Source: Chaenocephalus aceratus | Taxonomy: Eukaryota; Chordata; Actinopteri; Perciformes; Channichthyidae | DNA length: 64,000 nt | Direction: 5' to 3' | Assembly (NCBI GenBank): GCA_023974075.1 | Contig: CM043798.1 | Coordinates: 21,269,441 to 21,333,440, forward strand | Shown: in pieces, positions 1-10,549 of the stretch | Layout of the letters: the number at the start of each line of letters is the position of its first letter | Numbering within the stretch: the stretch's first letter is position 1 | Translations under genes and position numbers: made by a program | Notes under the pieces: generated by a model | Database searches by the model: none | Seen by the model: the letters and a program-made list of their open reading frames with translations, nothing else | Told to the model about the DNA's origin: nothing

Positions 1-550
1 AGCTCGAAGCTCGATACATAACACTCGTTAACTGAGGTGTCCGCATGCACTAGCTGAATCCAGAAGAGAACCTAGAATCAAGAGACGGTATAGTCGGACT
101 GTACATCCGGCGTGAGTAAAAGCCTAAAAACTTGCATGTGTATAAAAGAGTGAACGAAAACCCTTGAATAAAATAAAAAATAAAATAAAAAGAATGGCTG
201 ATGAGGTTAAAACGCAATTTAATGACTCAGAGCCAACCACACAGGGAGGGATACACAGAAGCAACATCCGGAGCCTCTGCTCGCCCTGGTCAGCTTAGCC
301 CAGACCCACGGGCGTACCGCGACCTAAAATACTTTCCTGTCAGACTACCGTTTGGACAGAGAGCCACAAGCAGGTGGTATAATGTCTAAGACCCTACCTC
401 CAGCCTACAGGGATAAAAGCTAGAAAATGTCATTTATGAGTATCTACTAATCCTAGAAGAAAACACAGTGTTAGACATGATATTCAGGGGAAAGGAATGT
501 TGGAAATAATAAATGTCAATTATTGAAAATCTTAAACTAGTCAACAAACC

Positions 551-640
551 ATGTTAGTGAACCCTGCTAATAGGAAGCTAAAACATGCAGGAGGAATAGC
601 AGCAGCTCTGGCAAAGAGAATAGGTCCTAGCACAGAGTGA
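551..640 (+). pseudogene. Macro-domain-like fragment in the retroelement
   Basis: The frame starting at the ATG at 551 gives VNPANRKLKHAGGIAAAL followed by AKRIGPSTE and a stop. This matches the phosphate-binding core of macro domains, whose usual form is VNAAN..L.HGGGVA.AI. The same frame continues past two stop codons with further macro-like residues to about 690. Macro domains bind ADP-ribose or remove it from proteins. Here only the core is legible, the N-terminal strand is not open, and function is unlikely. Its position upstream of RNase H suggests it was an extra domain carried by the element rather than a host exon, but a captured host fragment cannot be excluded. Confidence 0.55.
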
Positions 641-1266
641 TAATATGATGAAGGACTATTAAACTGTCAGAAGGCAAGGTGGTGATCAGATGACCCACAA
701 ATACTGGTTGGTTTGCAATGTACTTTGAAGAGAAAACCTATGTGGGAACTATCAGCAGATATCAAACCCCAACAATATCTTCAAAACTAATATGAGGAAG
801 TTTTTTTTCGAAGCTAAAGCTCAAATACTTTACCAAAATCAACTAAACTATTCTGCTCAATGAAGGAGCTTGCACTTTTGGAAAAATAAAATCTCCCCCT
901 TTCTCTGCTCCCGAGGTGCTGCAGAAAAACCCAGCACACGGGGTCAGATACAGGCGTGACCTCTAGAGGGGAAGAAAATCTGAACAGACCACGGAGCGAC
1001 CCATTAAAAGTTATGGCCTCAGCACAGAGAGGAAGATGGAGATAAGAAACTCTCCCAAAAGCAGGCTACCCACCCCACCCCACCCAGCACAAAGGGAATA
1101 GTGTTCCTCTCACCAAAGAACAAATCACCTCTTAACCAAGTCAGATCTAAAATAGACATAGCTCCAGTTGTTAAGAAAAGAGGGAGATTCAAAAAATTAT
1201 CTTAACACCAGAACAAAAATATCAATATCAAAAAACTGAGAGAATAAGAATGGAAAATGGCAGAGG

Positions 1267-1676
1267 ATGATGTCAGATCCAGATGTGGAGTTTAGGACCA
1301 CAGGTAGTAAGCCACACAGGGAAACATTGAAACCCTTAAAGAAAACCGCTGCTCCAAAGGTAACACTGTTTACAGAGGGGAGTTTGCGAAAAGGTGACCA
1401 AGCAGCCACGTGGGCCTTTATAATGAAAACTAATTCAGGTGAAGTACTTTGCAAGCAAAAGGGTGCAATACTAGGTACAGCACAAACTGCTGAGGCAAAG
1501 GCCATTTGTTGAGGGACTTCTTTTTGCTAAACAACGTAAAATAACACACATCCGTATTGTTACTGATTATTGTTACAAAGCGAGTAAAGAAGAGCTTAAT
1601 AACTGGGAACAAAGGCAGTTTACCAATGTGAAAGGTGAAGCACTTACACATGCCCTTCAAGTGAGGGTCTTATTGC
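1267..1676 (+). pseudogene. RNase H domain remnant of pol
   Basis: The first open segment (1267-1509) contains a FTEGS motif where RNases H have TDGS, then AEAKAI with the second acidic residue. A one-base shift near 1509 leads into a second segment with the TDY motif that carries the third acidic residue. A further shift near 1660-1690 leads into the segment starting at 1693, whose N-terminus contains HVRSHTDK, a typical last RNase H motif. RNase H degrades the RNA strand of the RNA-DNA hybrid during reverse transcription. The first catalytic Asp appears changed to Glu and the frame is broken at least twice, so it is inactive. Confidence 0.7.
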
Positions 1677-1692
1677 AGAGTTAAAGGCAGGC

Positions 1693-2225
1693 ATGTACCT
1701 GGAGTGGAATCATGTCCGTAGCCATACAGATAAGATCAAATTAGACTATCAGGGAAATAGAGAAGTTTTACCTTGCTTAAGCCGGGGAAGAGTTAACCAC
1801 CTGACTTCCATATTCCCTAGAATATGGAAAAAGGGTAGAAGCATTCACGTACCCCCTGAAGAAGCTCCTCAGGTTGTGCGTGAACTACACAGCAGTTTAG
1901 GCCATGTGGGCCTATTTCGGATGAGAAAATATTGTCTCCACAATAAAATCCTCATACCGAAACTGCGAATGCACTTACAAACACACACGGTCAATATGTC
2001 TTCAATGTGCAGAGGTGGATGGGTTCAACAAAATGTATCCTAAGCATCTTAAAATAATAGAGGAAGAACCAATAATCAGTTTTAGTGCTGACATAGCAGG
2101 TCCTTTTCTGACCCGCACTCCCAGTGGGAACAAGTATTTTCCTTGTGATCTGTGATAATGGAGGGAGTCATAAACATGTCTATCCTCTGACCAGAGCAAC
2201 TGGAACACAGTGTCTGCTGAAATGG
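1693..2225 (+). pseudogene. Integrase remnant (zinc-binding and core start)
   Basis: Residues from 1693 carry the end of RNase H and then LHSSLGHVG, the His pair of an integrase HHCC zinc-binding domain. The Cys pair is blurred by a frameshift near 2000. A following frame has SADIAGPF, resembling the first catalytic Asp motif of DDE integrases, and a later shift gives a CDN-like stretch near 2150. Integrase joins the cDNA copy to the host chromosome. The remaining core and C-terminus are not readable, so this is a dead fragment. Confidence 0.65.
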
Positions 2226-3481
2226 CGGAACATATAAGTATGTTTTTCCTAAAAACTGAGAGAATAAGAATGGATAATGTAACTCACTTTAAAAAAGAAA
2301 GTTTTGTCACCCTTGCAGGATAAAGGGATTCACACCTATCTGGTCGTTACCATTAAGTATCAGGCGTTAGAGCAGCCACAGAGTGGAGTATACAAACTGT
2401 AAAACAAATTGGGACATTCCAATCAATTTGACAAGGCTGAATATATTCCTATATGTATGGAAAAGCTACCTAGGGCAAAGGTCAGGTCATATCGAACTAT
2501 CACACCTTTTCTGTTTAAGTTCAGAAATCGTGTATGGGTGACCAGAAAGGGGCGAAGTCCAGAGAAGGGTTAGCTTAAAACTAAATCAGAAGGTTTGGAT
2601 ACAGTGAAGTCAGTCTCTGGGAACATAGTTTCACTCCAGAAGAGAGGACTCACCCGAGCCAACTGAGTTTAGAATCCAGATAGGAATATGACTGCGGCCT
2701 ACCCAATCCACTGTTGATGCTATCAGTCTCACATCACATGACATGTTTTGCACACACCCGTGGCAGTTAATGTGCTTTCTTCCACAGGAGAGGATGGCTT
2801 TTTGTGGGATCTTCCCGCAATAATCTAAATTTGTCTTGGTAAATTCGGTGCCAAGGGATATTTTATAGAGCAAAAGAGGGAATTTAAGTCTGAGTAACAA
2901 GTAATAGCTCAAAATGCAAAGGATTTAGCAGTAGAACTGTTAGAATCTTTAGTATTATGCAAAGAAAGATGGCAAGAGGAAACTCTGTCTATTAGCATAT
3001 GGATCATTGGAGCTTGAATGGAGAATACCTCAGTATCAAAGAGGAAATGGGAAATAACCTTTGTATTATTTTTCTCATTGTTTTTTAATTTTACACTATT
3101 AGTTTTCTTTTCAGTTATTTTAATTGTTATATGCCTACACCCTACAAGTACAACAGTATTCATTTAAATTAGATTTTTTTTGAGCACATCTTCCTCCTTC
3201 TTTTTTGCTGGTTTTCACACAGCATGGAGGTGCAGGGCTGTCAGGTCGTTAAACTGATAAGATAAGTTATGGCCCAGTGCTTGAGAAAACCCTTGGGGAA
3301 GTTTTTAAACTGAAAACAACTTTTTATGAATCAGAGAAATGATTTAAACTTGATCTTAGCTATATTGTTGAGATTAATACCTCAGCAATCTACCAAGAGG
3401 ATTTGAACCTCCCTAGCAGGGAAACTTCAGTCACAGTGCCTCAAGTGAAGCCAAGTCCTGGACCCAGGAAACCTGTGCAGC

Positions 3482-3619
3482 ATGGAGCCAGCGGCTGAGT
3501 CACCTGTACCCCTGCCAGTGGAGGATGATGTTTCTTCCAGCTCTGAGGGACAGGCTGCATCTCTACCCGCTGAGCCACTCCGATCGCAGTGGATTTCCCA
3601 AAAAGGGACGACTACCTGA
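3482..3619 (+). CDS. Small acidic ORF, 45 residues, in copy 1 of the duplicated unit
   Basis: ATG at 3482 opens a 45-residue frame rich in Glu, Ser and Pro (it begins MEPAAESPVPLPVEDD), ending in QKGTTT. It has no recognised domain. The ORF is preserved in the second copy at 6157-6294, but the copies are so similar that this says little about selection. By position just 5' of the LTR-like part it could be the start of a spliced accessory product. I cannot assign a function. Confidence 0.3.
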   Translation: MEPAAESPVPLPVEDDVSSSSEGQAASLPAEPLRSQWISQKGTTT

Positions 3620-3818
3620 TAACTGCATGGTCAGACATCAGACGCCAGGTAGCAGCAGCCCTACCTACCCCTGACACTGGTCCACTTCACTACGTGGGTC
3701 CACGTCAGCCACTGCAAGGTCGTAGTCACAGGCCAGGAGAGACGGTAGAAACAGACGACAACAAGTGACGTGCCAAGTCACCACCAGCACCACACTCACA
3801 CTGCACACACAGGATGCC

Positions 3819-3914
3819 ATGAGCGAGTGCCAGCTAAGCTGTTTCATATGCTTCTGGTTCCTCGTTTGTGCTATCATTGTGTGGGGCCTCATTGACCTTG
3901 TCACAAAGTCATGA
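3819..3914 (+). CDS. 31-residue single-pass membrane peptide ORF, copy 1
   Basis: ATG at 3819 opens 31 codons. The predicted peptide is MSECQLSC, then a hydrophobic Cys- and Trp-containing segment ending near VWGLI, then DLVTKS. That is one good membrane-spanning stretch of about 20 residues with a short polar tail. The same frame is open without an ATG back to about 3726, so it may instead be the end of a larger spliced protein, for example an envelope-like or accessory product. It is identical in copy 2 at 6497-6592. The function is unknown. Confidence 0.35.
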   Translation: MSECQLSCFICFWFLVCAIIVWGLIDLVTKS

Positions 3915-4371
3915 GCGATTATTGACGAGGTCTAAAAAATCCACAACAACTGTCGCCGAGTTATCTGGCTTTCGTTTGGAGGTGTCATCCAGGGAGGAAC
4001 CTCAACCCCTCCATGGTCAGGGTCAAGGATTTACATCAGATAGCAACATGGATTTAGGAGTCTACACTGGAACAACAGATACTGTAGGCCCCCCGCTCCT
4101 GCAAGTGTCAGGCCGAGTGGGGGTGCGTACAAATCTATGATCATCATGACTCTTTTTACTCGGGTGCCTGACCTGTGATGACGAGAACATTCCAGTGAGG
4201 TACTATGTTTTCGGCGTTCTCCACACCAGGTTCATCAAAAGGTCGTCCTGATTACACATACTGAAGAACTTTTCATGATATTGATGCATGAAGTTTTACG
4301 GATGTAATATGTATGTGTTTTTACGATTTTATCTGTTGCTGTTTGATAACTTTGCGTTTTAAAAAAGAGGG

Positions 4372-5480
4372 TGTTGAGATCTTCATAGTATGAAGTAAAT
4401 ACTTAAAACGACAGTTAATTATAAATCATATATGATCAACCATATTCTTGTATGAACCCATAATGAGAATGCTTCTTGATGGTTTTTGAATATGTATGTA
4501 TGCTTACAATTTTAGTTGTTGCTGTTTGATAACTTTGCGTTTTAAAAAGAGGGTGTTGACAACTTCATAGTATGAAGTAAATACTTAAAACGAAAGTTAG
4601 TTATAATCAAATATAATCAATTATATTCTTGTATAACCCACAATGAAAATGCTTCATATTTTAGGTTTTTCTATATTTACAGCATAAACAAAACAAAGTG
4701 GTTTGTTAAGTTGAGTGTAAGGCCTAAAAATGATTTATGCCCTAATCTCTGATAAGAGAGTGGGCAGGTTCTTCCCTCTCCTCTCACAGCAGGGAGGGGG
4801 GCTCCAGACTTAAGCAGAAACACATTGAGGCCTCAAAAGGTGGTTATGTCATAGTCATAGAATATGTCTAGTCATGTTTTGTTTTACACAAACTTGGGAA
4901 GGTGTGTCTTATGCCAGAGCCAATAGAATATGTTGGTTGGGTCTAGAGGAGGTGTTTGTGGGTTTTCTATCCGGTTTTTTGAGCATAAAAAGACTGGCTT
5001 TTTTGGTTTTCGTAGGGGAGAGGGGGGGAAACCCCTGGTATACTCTCTCCCGGTAAGCTCTGTCCTTCGGAGCTGGGTTAATAGCTCTCGGTAAGGTTCT
5101 CTCAAACTTGGTAAATATCTCTTGATTTTCTTCATTGAAAGCTGAGTGAATGTCTTGGTTGAAATGCTGAGTGAATTTATTTGAATGAATATGAATTAAG
5201 GTTTTAGATAAAAATATATAACCCCATTTTGATATGTTTTGTATGATTATAATGTGTTAAAAGGTAAAACCCTGTATTAGTTTGGACCTATTTTTCTTCA
5301 AATAAACTGATCCCACCTTTGGACTGGGACAACTTAAAGGACCTGTGCTCTCCTCTCCTGCTTCAAAGGTAAGATTGCACCCTGCCACACACACATGTTT
5401 AGGTAGGAACACCCCATTTACTGATACCAAAATCCTTCGGGATCGCTTAAACAGATTAAAAAGAGTTGTCTGAATTGAAA
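4372..5480 (+). mobile_element. LTR-like region, copy 1
   Basis: A purine-rich tract AAAAAAGAGGG is followed at once by TGTTGAGATC at 4372, and the same arrangement recurs with TGTTGACAAC at 4554. Purine tract followed by TG is how a polypurine tract meets the start of U3. Further along are a TATA-like CATAAAAAG near 4984 and AATAAA at 5301-5306. The 3' edge (TG..CA) and the primer-binding site are not clear. The second copy spans about 7051-8166. Confidence 0.45.
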
Positions 5481-6156
5481 CAGCAGTTAATTGAACCTGG
5501 TTCTTCGGGGAGTTAATAGAGGTGAGATCTTGCTGACGTTTGAGCAAAAGAGGGAATTTAAGTCTGAGTAACAAGTAATAGCTCAAAATGCAAAGGATTT
5601 AGCAGTAGAACTGTTAGAATCTTTAGTATTATGCAAAGAAAGATGGCAAGAGGAAACTCTGTCTATTAGCATATGGATCATTGGAGCTTGAATGGAGAAT
5701 ACCTCAGTATCAAAGAGGAAATGGGAAATAACCTTTGTATTATTTTTCTCATTGTTTTTTAATTTTACACTATTAGTTTTCTTTTCAGTTATTTTAATTG
5801 TTATATGCCTACACCCTACAAGTACAACAGTATTCATTTAAATTAGATTTTTTTTTGAGCACATCTTCCTCCTTCTTTTTGCTGGTTTTCACACAGCATG
5901 GAGGTGCAGGGCTGTCAGGTCGTTAAACTGATAAGAATAAGTTATGGCCCAGTGCTTGAGAAAACCCTTGGGGAAGTTTTTAAACTGAAAACAACTTTTT
6001 ATGAATCAGAGAAATGATTTAAACTTGATCTTAGCTATATTGTTGAGATTAATACCTCAGCAATCTACCAAGAGGATTTGAACCTCCCTAGCAGGGAAAC
6101 TTCAGTCACAGTGCCTCAAGTGAAGCCAAGTCCTGGACCCAGGAAATCTGTGCAGC

Positions 6157-6294
6157 ATGGAGCCAGCGGCTGAGTCACCTGTACCCCTGCCAGTGGAGGA
6201 TGATGTTTCTTCCAGCTCTGAGGGACAGGCTGCATCTCTACCCGCTGAGCCACTCCGATCGCAGTGGATTTCCCAAAAAGGGACGACTACCTGA
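6157..6294 (+). CDS. Small acidic ORF, copy 2
   Basis: This is the second copy of the 45-residue frame at 3482-3619, same length and reading. No domain is recognised. Confidence 0.3.
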   Translation: MEPAAESPVPLPVEDDVSSSSEGQAASLPAEPLRSQWISQKGTTT

Positions 6295-6496
6295 TAACTG
6301 CATGGTCAGACATCAGACGCCAGGTAGCAGCAGCAGCCCTACCTACCCCTGACACTGGTCCACTTCACTACGTGGGTCCACGTCAGCCACTGCAAGGTCG
6401 TAGTCACAGGCCAGGAGAGACGGTAGAAACAGACGACAACAAGTGACGTGCCAAGTCACCACCAGCACCACACTCACACTGCACACACAGGATGCC

Positions 6497-6592
6497 ATGA
6501 GCGAGTGCCAGCTAAGCTGTTTCATATGCTTCTGGTTCCTCGTTTGTGCTATCATTGTGTGGGGCCTCATTGACCTTGTCACAAAGTCATGA
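6497..6592 (+). CDS. 31-residue single-pass membrane peptide ORF, copy 2
   Basis: This is the second copy of the membrane peptide frame at 3819-3914, with identical predicted residues. It has one hydrophobic segment and a short charged tail, and the function is unknown. Confidence 0.35.
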   Translation: MSECQLSCFICFWFLVCAIIVWGLIDLVTKS

Positions 6593-8339
6593 GCGATTAT
6601 TGACGAGGTCTAAAAAATCCACAACAACTGTCGACCGAGTTATCTGGCTTTCGTTTGGAGGTGTCATCCAGGGAGGAACCTCAACCCCTCCATGGTCAGG
6701 GTCAAGGATTTACATCAGATAGCAACATGGATTTAGGAGTCTACACTGGAACAACAGATACTGTAGGCCCCCCGCTCCTGCAAGTGTCAGGCCGAGTGGG
6801 GGTGCGTACAAATCTATGATCATCATGACTCTTTTTACTCGGGTGCCTGACCTGTGATGACGAGAACATTCCAGTGAGGTACTATGTTTTCGGCGTTCTC
6901 CACACCAGGTTCATCAAAAGGTCGTCCTGATTACACATACTGAAGAACTTTTCATGATATTGATGCATGAAGTTTTACGGATGTAATATGTATGTGTTTT
7001 TACGATTTTATCTGTTGCTGTTTGATAACTTTGCGTTTTAAAAAAGAGGGTGTTGAGATCTTCATAGTATGAAGTAAATACTTAAAACGACAGTTAATTA
7101 TAAATCATATATGATCAACCATATTCTTGTATGAATCCATAATGAGAATGCTTCTTGATGGTTTTTGAATATGTATGTATGCTTACAATTTTAGTTGTTG
7201 CTGTTTGATAACTTTGCGTTTTAAAAGAGGGTGTTGACAACTTCATAGTATGAAGTAAATACTTAAAACGAAAGTTAGTTATAATCAAATATAATCAATT
7301 ATATTCTTGTATAACCCACAATGAAAATGCTTCATATTTTAGGTTTTTCTATATTTACAGCATAAACAAAACAAAGTGGTTTGTTAAGTTGAGTGTAAGG
7401 CCTAAAAATGATTTATGCCCTAATCTCTGATAAGAGAGTGGGCAGGTTCTTCCCTCTCCTCTCACAGCAGGGAGGGGGGCTCCAGACTTAAGCAGAAACA
7501 CATTGAGGCCTCAAAAGGTGGTTATGTCATAGTCATAGAATATGTCTAGTCATGTTTTGTTTTACACAAACTTGGGAAGGTGTGTCTTATGCCAGAGCCA
7601 ATAGAATATGTTGGTTGGGTCTAGAGGAGGTGTGTTTGTGGGTTTTCTATCCGGTTTTTTGAGCATAAAAAGACTGGCTTTTTTGGTTTTCGTAGGGGAG
7701 AGGGGGGGAAACCCCTGGTATACTCTCTCCCGGTAAGCTCTGTCCTTCGGAGCTGGGTTAATAGCTCTCGGTAAGGTTCTCTCAAACTTGGTAAATATCT
7801 CTTGATTTTCTTCATTGAAAGCTGAGTGAATGTCTTGGTTGAAATGCTGAGTGAATTTATTGAATGAATATGAATTAAGGTTTTAGATAAAAAATATATA
7901 ACCCCATTTTGATATGTTTTGTATGATTATAATGTGTTAAAAGGTAAAAACCCTGTATTAGTTTGGACCTATTTTTCTTCAAATAAACTGATCCCACCTC
8001 TTGGACTGGGACAACTTAAAGGACACCTGTGCTCTCCTCTCCTGCTTCAAAGGTAAGATTGCACCCTGCCACACACACATGTTTAGGTAGGAACACACCC
8101 CATTTACTGATACCAAAATCCTTCGGGATCGCTTAAACAGATTAAAAAGAGTTGTCTGAATTGAAACAGCAGTTAATTGAACCTGGTTCTTCGGGGAGTT
8201 AATAGAGGTGAGATCTTGCTGACGTTTGGTGGATCTGAGCCAAGCAGTAAACTTACATAGACTCAGTAACTTCGGTCGGGTCAATTAGTGAGGTCAGAGT
8301 AATTTCCCGGAATAAATTAATCGGGGCCTCACCTAGAAC

Positions 8340-9166
8340 TCTAAACAATGTCCAACGTGTTTATGAGGATCTGCGTACAATCTCAACTTCAGACCAGGAC
8401 ACGCGTCGAAGAGTGGATCTGTGTGCAGAGATTTCTAAGTTTGTCATCATCAGAGCCTCAAGTCTCCTGGATGGAAAGGTTCCAAAGGAGAAAAGAAAGA
8501 TTGGCCTGAAGCAGGTTTATCTCTTTAACTCAAGCACCTACACTTCTTCTTCGAAAAGCAACTCCAAGCAATCGAACCAGTCTTCTGTGAAACGACAAGA
8601 AGCTGTTGCTGAGGCTGCTGCAAGCCAAGCTGTTCTGAAAGTGTTACAAGAACAAGAAAGAGAGCATTTGGAGATTCAGCGCCTGGAAGCAGAAGCTAAA
8701 AGAAAGATAGTTGATCAAGAGACTGCAGCCATGAGGCGTCGTTTAGAAAGAGAAGCATAAGAGTTAAGACATCGTTCAGAAGAGTTAAGACATCGTTCAG
8801 AAAGAGAGGAAGAGGAAGCTAAAATGAAAACTCGTCTAGAAGAAGAGCATGTAGTTCTACAACAGACTCTGGATGACAAACGGAGAAAAATACAGCATTT
8901 GGAAGCAGTAAAGTGTTTCAATGCAGCACAAGCAAGAATGCAAGTGTATGACCAAGAAGAGTCCATTAAAGGAGAATTGAAAGACGTGCTAGAGAGGGAT
9001 CTGGTAAGTAACCCAGTGCCTGCTCCCACAAGTCCTCAACGACAGGTTGTCACTACTTCCTCAAGTGAAAGTACAGCAGAGCGTGTTAAGGTGCTAGCTG
9101 GTGCCTTAACTGCCAACAGAATTCCTGTTCCTGAACCTTCAGTATTTAGTGGGGATGCATTGAAAT

Positions 9167-9223
<57 letters not shown>

Positions 9224-9690
9224 GTTTATTTATATAGCCCAACATCACAAATGTTACATTTGTCTCAGTGGTCTTCACAGTGACTGGAAACTCTCATTTG
9301 AAATACTGATTGATCAGAAGAACATCCCAGACAAAGAAAAAATATACTACTTAAGGAGATATGTTAGTGGACAAGCTAAGAAAGCACTGGTTATTTCCTG
9401 CTCGGAACCAAATCTGCCTATGTTGCAAAATGGGAGATGTTGGAGGAGAGATATGGGAATCCATTACAATTGCAAAAGCCTATAGAGACAAGCTTCAATC
9501 GTGGCCCAAGATAGGATCTAAAGACAGCTTTGAGCTCACAGATTTTGCAGACTTTCTCCGTAGTTGCGAGGCTGCCATGGTCCACATCAAGGCATTAGAA
9601 ATCTTGAATGACTGTAATGAAAACAGGCAAATACTTTCAAACCCCAGATTGGCTAACTGCAAGCTGGAATCGGAAGGTTACTGAAGTCCA
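8340..9690 (+). pseudogene. BEL/Pao gag, broken
   Basis: Gag forms the particle that packages the RNA. The frame is open from before 8413. It carries a helical charged region with QEQEREHLEIQRLEAEAK and related repeats (a coiled coil), one TAA stop at 8758, and then continues in the same frame through LEEEHVVLQQ. The IPVPEPSVFSGDALKY motif is a BEL gag signature. It is interrupted by a foreign insertion and resumes as SDWKLSFEILIDQKNIP and YYLRRYVSGQAKKAL. A frameshift near 9400 moves the rest to the frame with IAKAYRDKL up to about 9680. Confidence 0.8.
9172..9280 (-). mobile_element. Short LINE/SINE 3' tail insertion with (TGAT)n
   Basis: An (AATC)n run of about 55 bases is followed by ATGTTTATTTATATAGCCC and about 45 more bases. 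Read on the minus strand this is a retroposon 3' end finishing in GGGCTATATAAATAAACAT and a TGAT repeat, a common teleost tail. It splits the gag codons for KYSDW exactly, so its edges can be set from the reading frame. Its parent family is not assigned. Confidence 0.65.
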
Positions 9691-9879
9691 AGAAGACAGT
9701 AAACAATTTCCCTCCTTCAGCCAATTTGTAAAGTTTTTGACAAAATAAGCAAAGATTGCCTGTAACCCTGTCACATTAATTTAATCACTGAAGCAAGGTG
9801 AAGCTGAAAACACCAAATCTCAAAGACAACAAAGCTTTGCAGCTAAGACACTGACCACAAGTTCAGACGAAAACACTGT

Positions 9880-10091
9880 CTTAACATGTATTCTCTGTAA
9901 GAAGAATTGGCATTCCTTGCACAATTGCAGGAAGTTCATGGAGCAAGCTGTTCCAGAGAGAATCAAGTACATTCAAGCTCAGAAGCTATGCTTTGGATGT
10001 CTCGTGACTGGCCATCAGTCAAGGAGCTGCCAGAGTAGGAGCGTATGTGAAGTGTGCAAGAAGCAACATCCTACCTGTCTGCATGAAAAGC
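9880..10091 (+). pseudogene. BEL/Pao gag zinc-knuckle segment
   Basis: The frame contains CILCKKNWHSLHNC and then CFGCLVTGHQSRSC (C-x2-C-x4-H-x4-C), followed by CEVCKKQHPTCLH. These Cys/His clusters bind RNA in BEL gag proteins. The frame is cut at 10099 by the hAT insertion and resumes after 11320. Upstream (9690-9880) the frame carries several stops. Confidence 0.75.
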
Positions 10092-10549
10092 ATACAAATT
10101 AGGGGTGTAACGGTTCACAAACATTTCGGTTCGGTACGTACCTCGGTTTTTAGGTCACGGTTCGGTTCGGTACGTTTTCGGTACAGCAGAAAAAATTAAC
10201 ACAAAACATATTTTTTTTTATTATTATTAAACTGTGAATAATGTATTCACTCAAATAAATGCAAAATATAATAAAATAAACATTAAGGTGCAGCATTTCG
10301 ATGAACTGAAATAATCTGTATTTGAACTTTACTGTACTAGTACTCACAAAACATAAACTATTAGTTTTGGGTTTTTAATTATTATTAAACTATGAATATT
10401 CACTCAAATAATATAAAATATAATAAAATAAACATTAAGGTGCAGATTTTCGATGAACTGAAATAATCTGTATTTGAACTTTACTGTACTAGTACCTAAG
10501 CAGCCAGCTTGACATTATGACTTGCTTGTCATTGTATTTTCATGTTTTT

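Larger units (their letters stand above)
1..2868 (+). mobile_element. Degenerate retrovirus-like LTR element, internal (gag/pol) remnant
   Basis: This stretch reads as the inside of an old vertebrate retroelement on the plus strand. Recognisable pieces in order are a short N-terminal ORF after an A-rich leader (from 194), a macro-domain-like fragment (551-640), an RNase H remnant (about 1267-1676) and an integrase remnant (about 1693-2225). All are broken by stops and frameshifts, and no reverse transcriptase core could be read. The RNase H spacing looks more retrovirus-like than Ty3-like, but the family is not settled. No envelope gene was recognised before the duplicated block at 2869. The 820-1260 and 2230-2868 segments hold only short open stretches that I could not assign. 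Confidence 0.6.
2869..5542 (+). repeat. Tandem duplicated unit, copy 1 (2.67 kb)
   Basis: This block repeats almost base for base at 5543-8228. The junction between copies is sharp: both copies begin AGCAAAAGAGGG and end GACGTTTG, with GAG shared at the boundary. The unit holds two tiny conserved ORFs, then an LTR-like region with purine tracts, a TATA-like box and a polyadenylation signal. It probably represents the 3' end plus LTR and leader of the retrovirus-like element. The very high similarity points to a recent duplication or unequal exchange. Minus-strand open frames at 2909-3163 and similar places look like shadows without domain content. Confidence 0.85.
5543..8228 (+). repeat. Tandem duplicated unit, copy 2 (2.69 kb)
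   Basis: This is the direct repeat of 2869-5542, about 12 bases longer through small indels, for example an extra GCA near 6330 and an extra A near 6633. It ends GACGTTTG at 8228, where sequence leading into the BEL/Pao gag begins instead of a third copy. LTR-like landmarks recur: purine tract then TGTTGA at 7051 and 7232, and AATAAA near 7982. Confidence 0.85.

Noticed and set aside
2909..3163. Minus-strand ORF repeated at 5583-5837
   Set aside because: The repetition comes from the tandem duplication. Composition is AT-rich and no domain is seen.
3665..3904. Minus-strand ORF repeated at 6343-6582
   Set aside because: It is antisense to the region of the small plus-strand ORFs, with no motif of its own.
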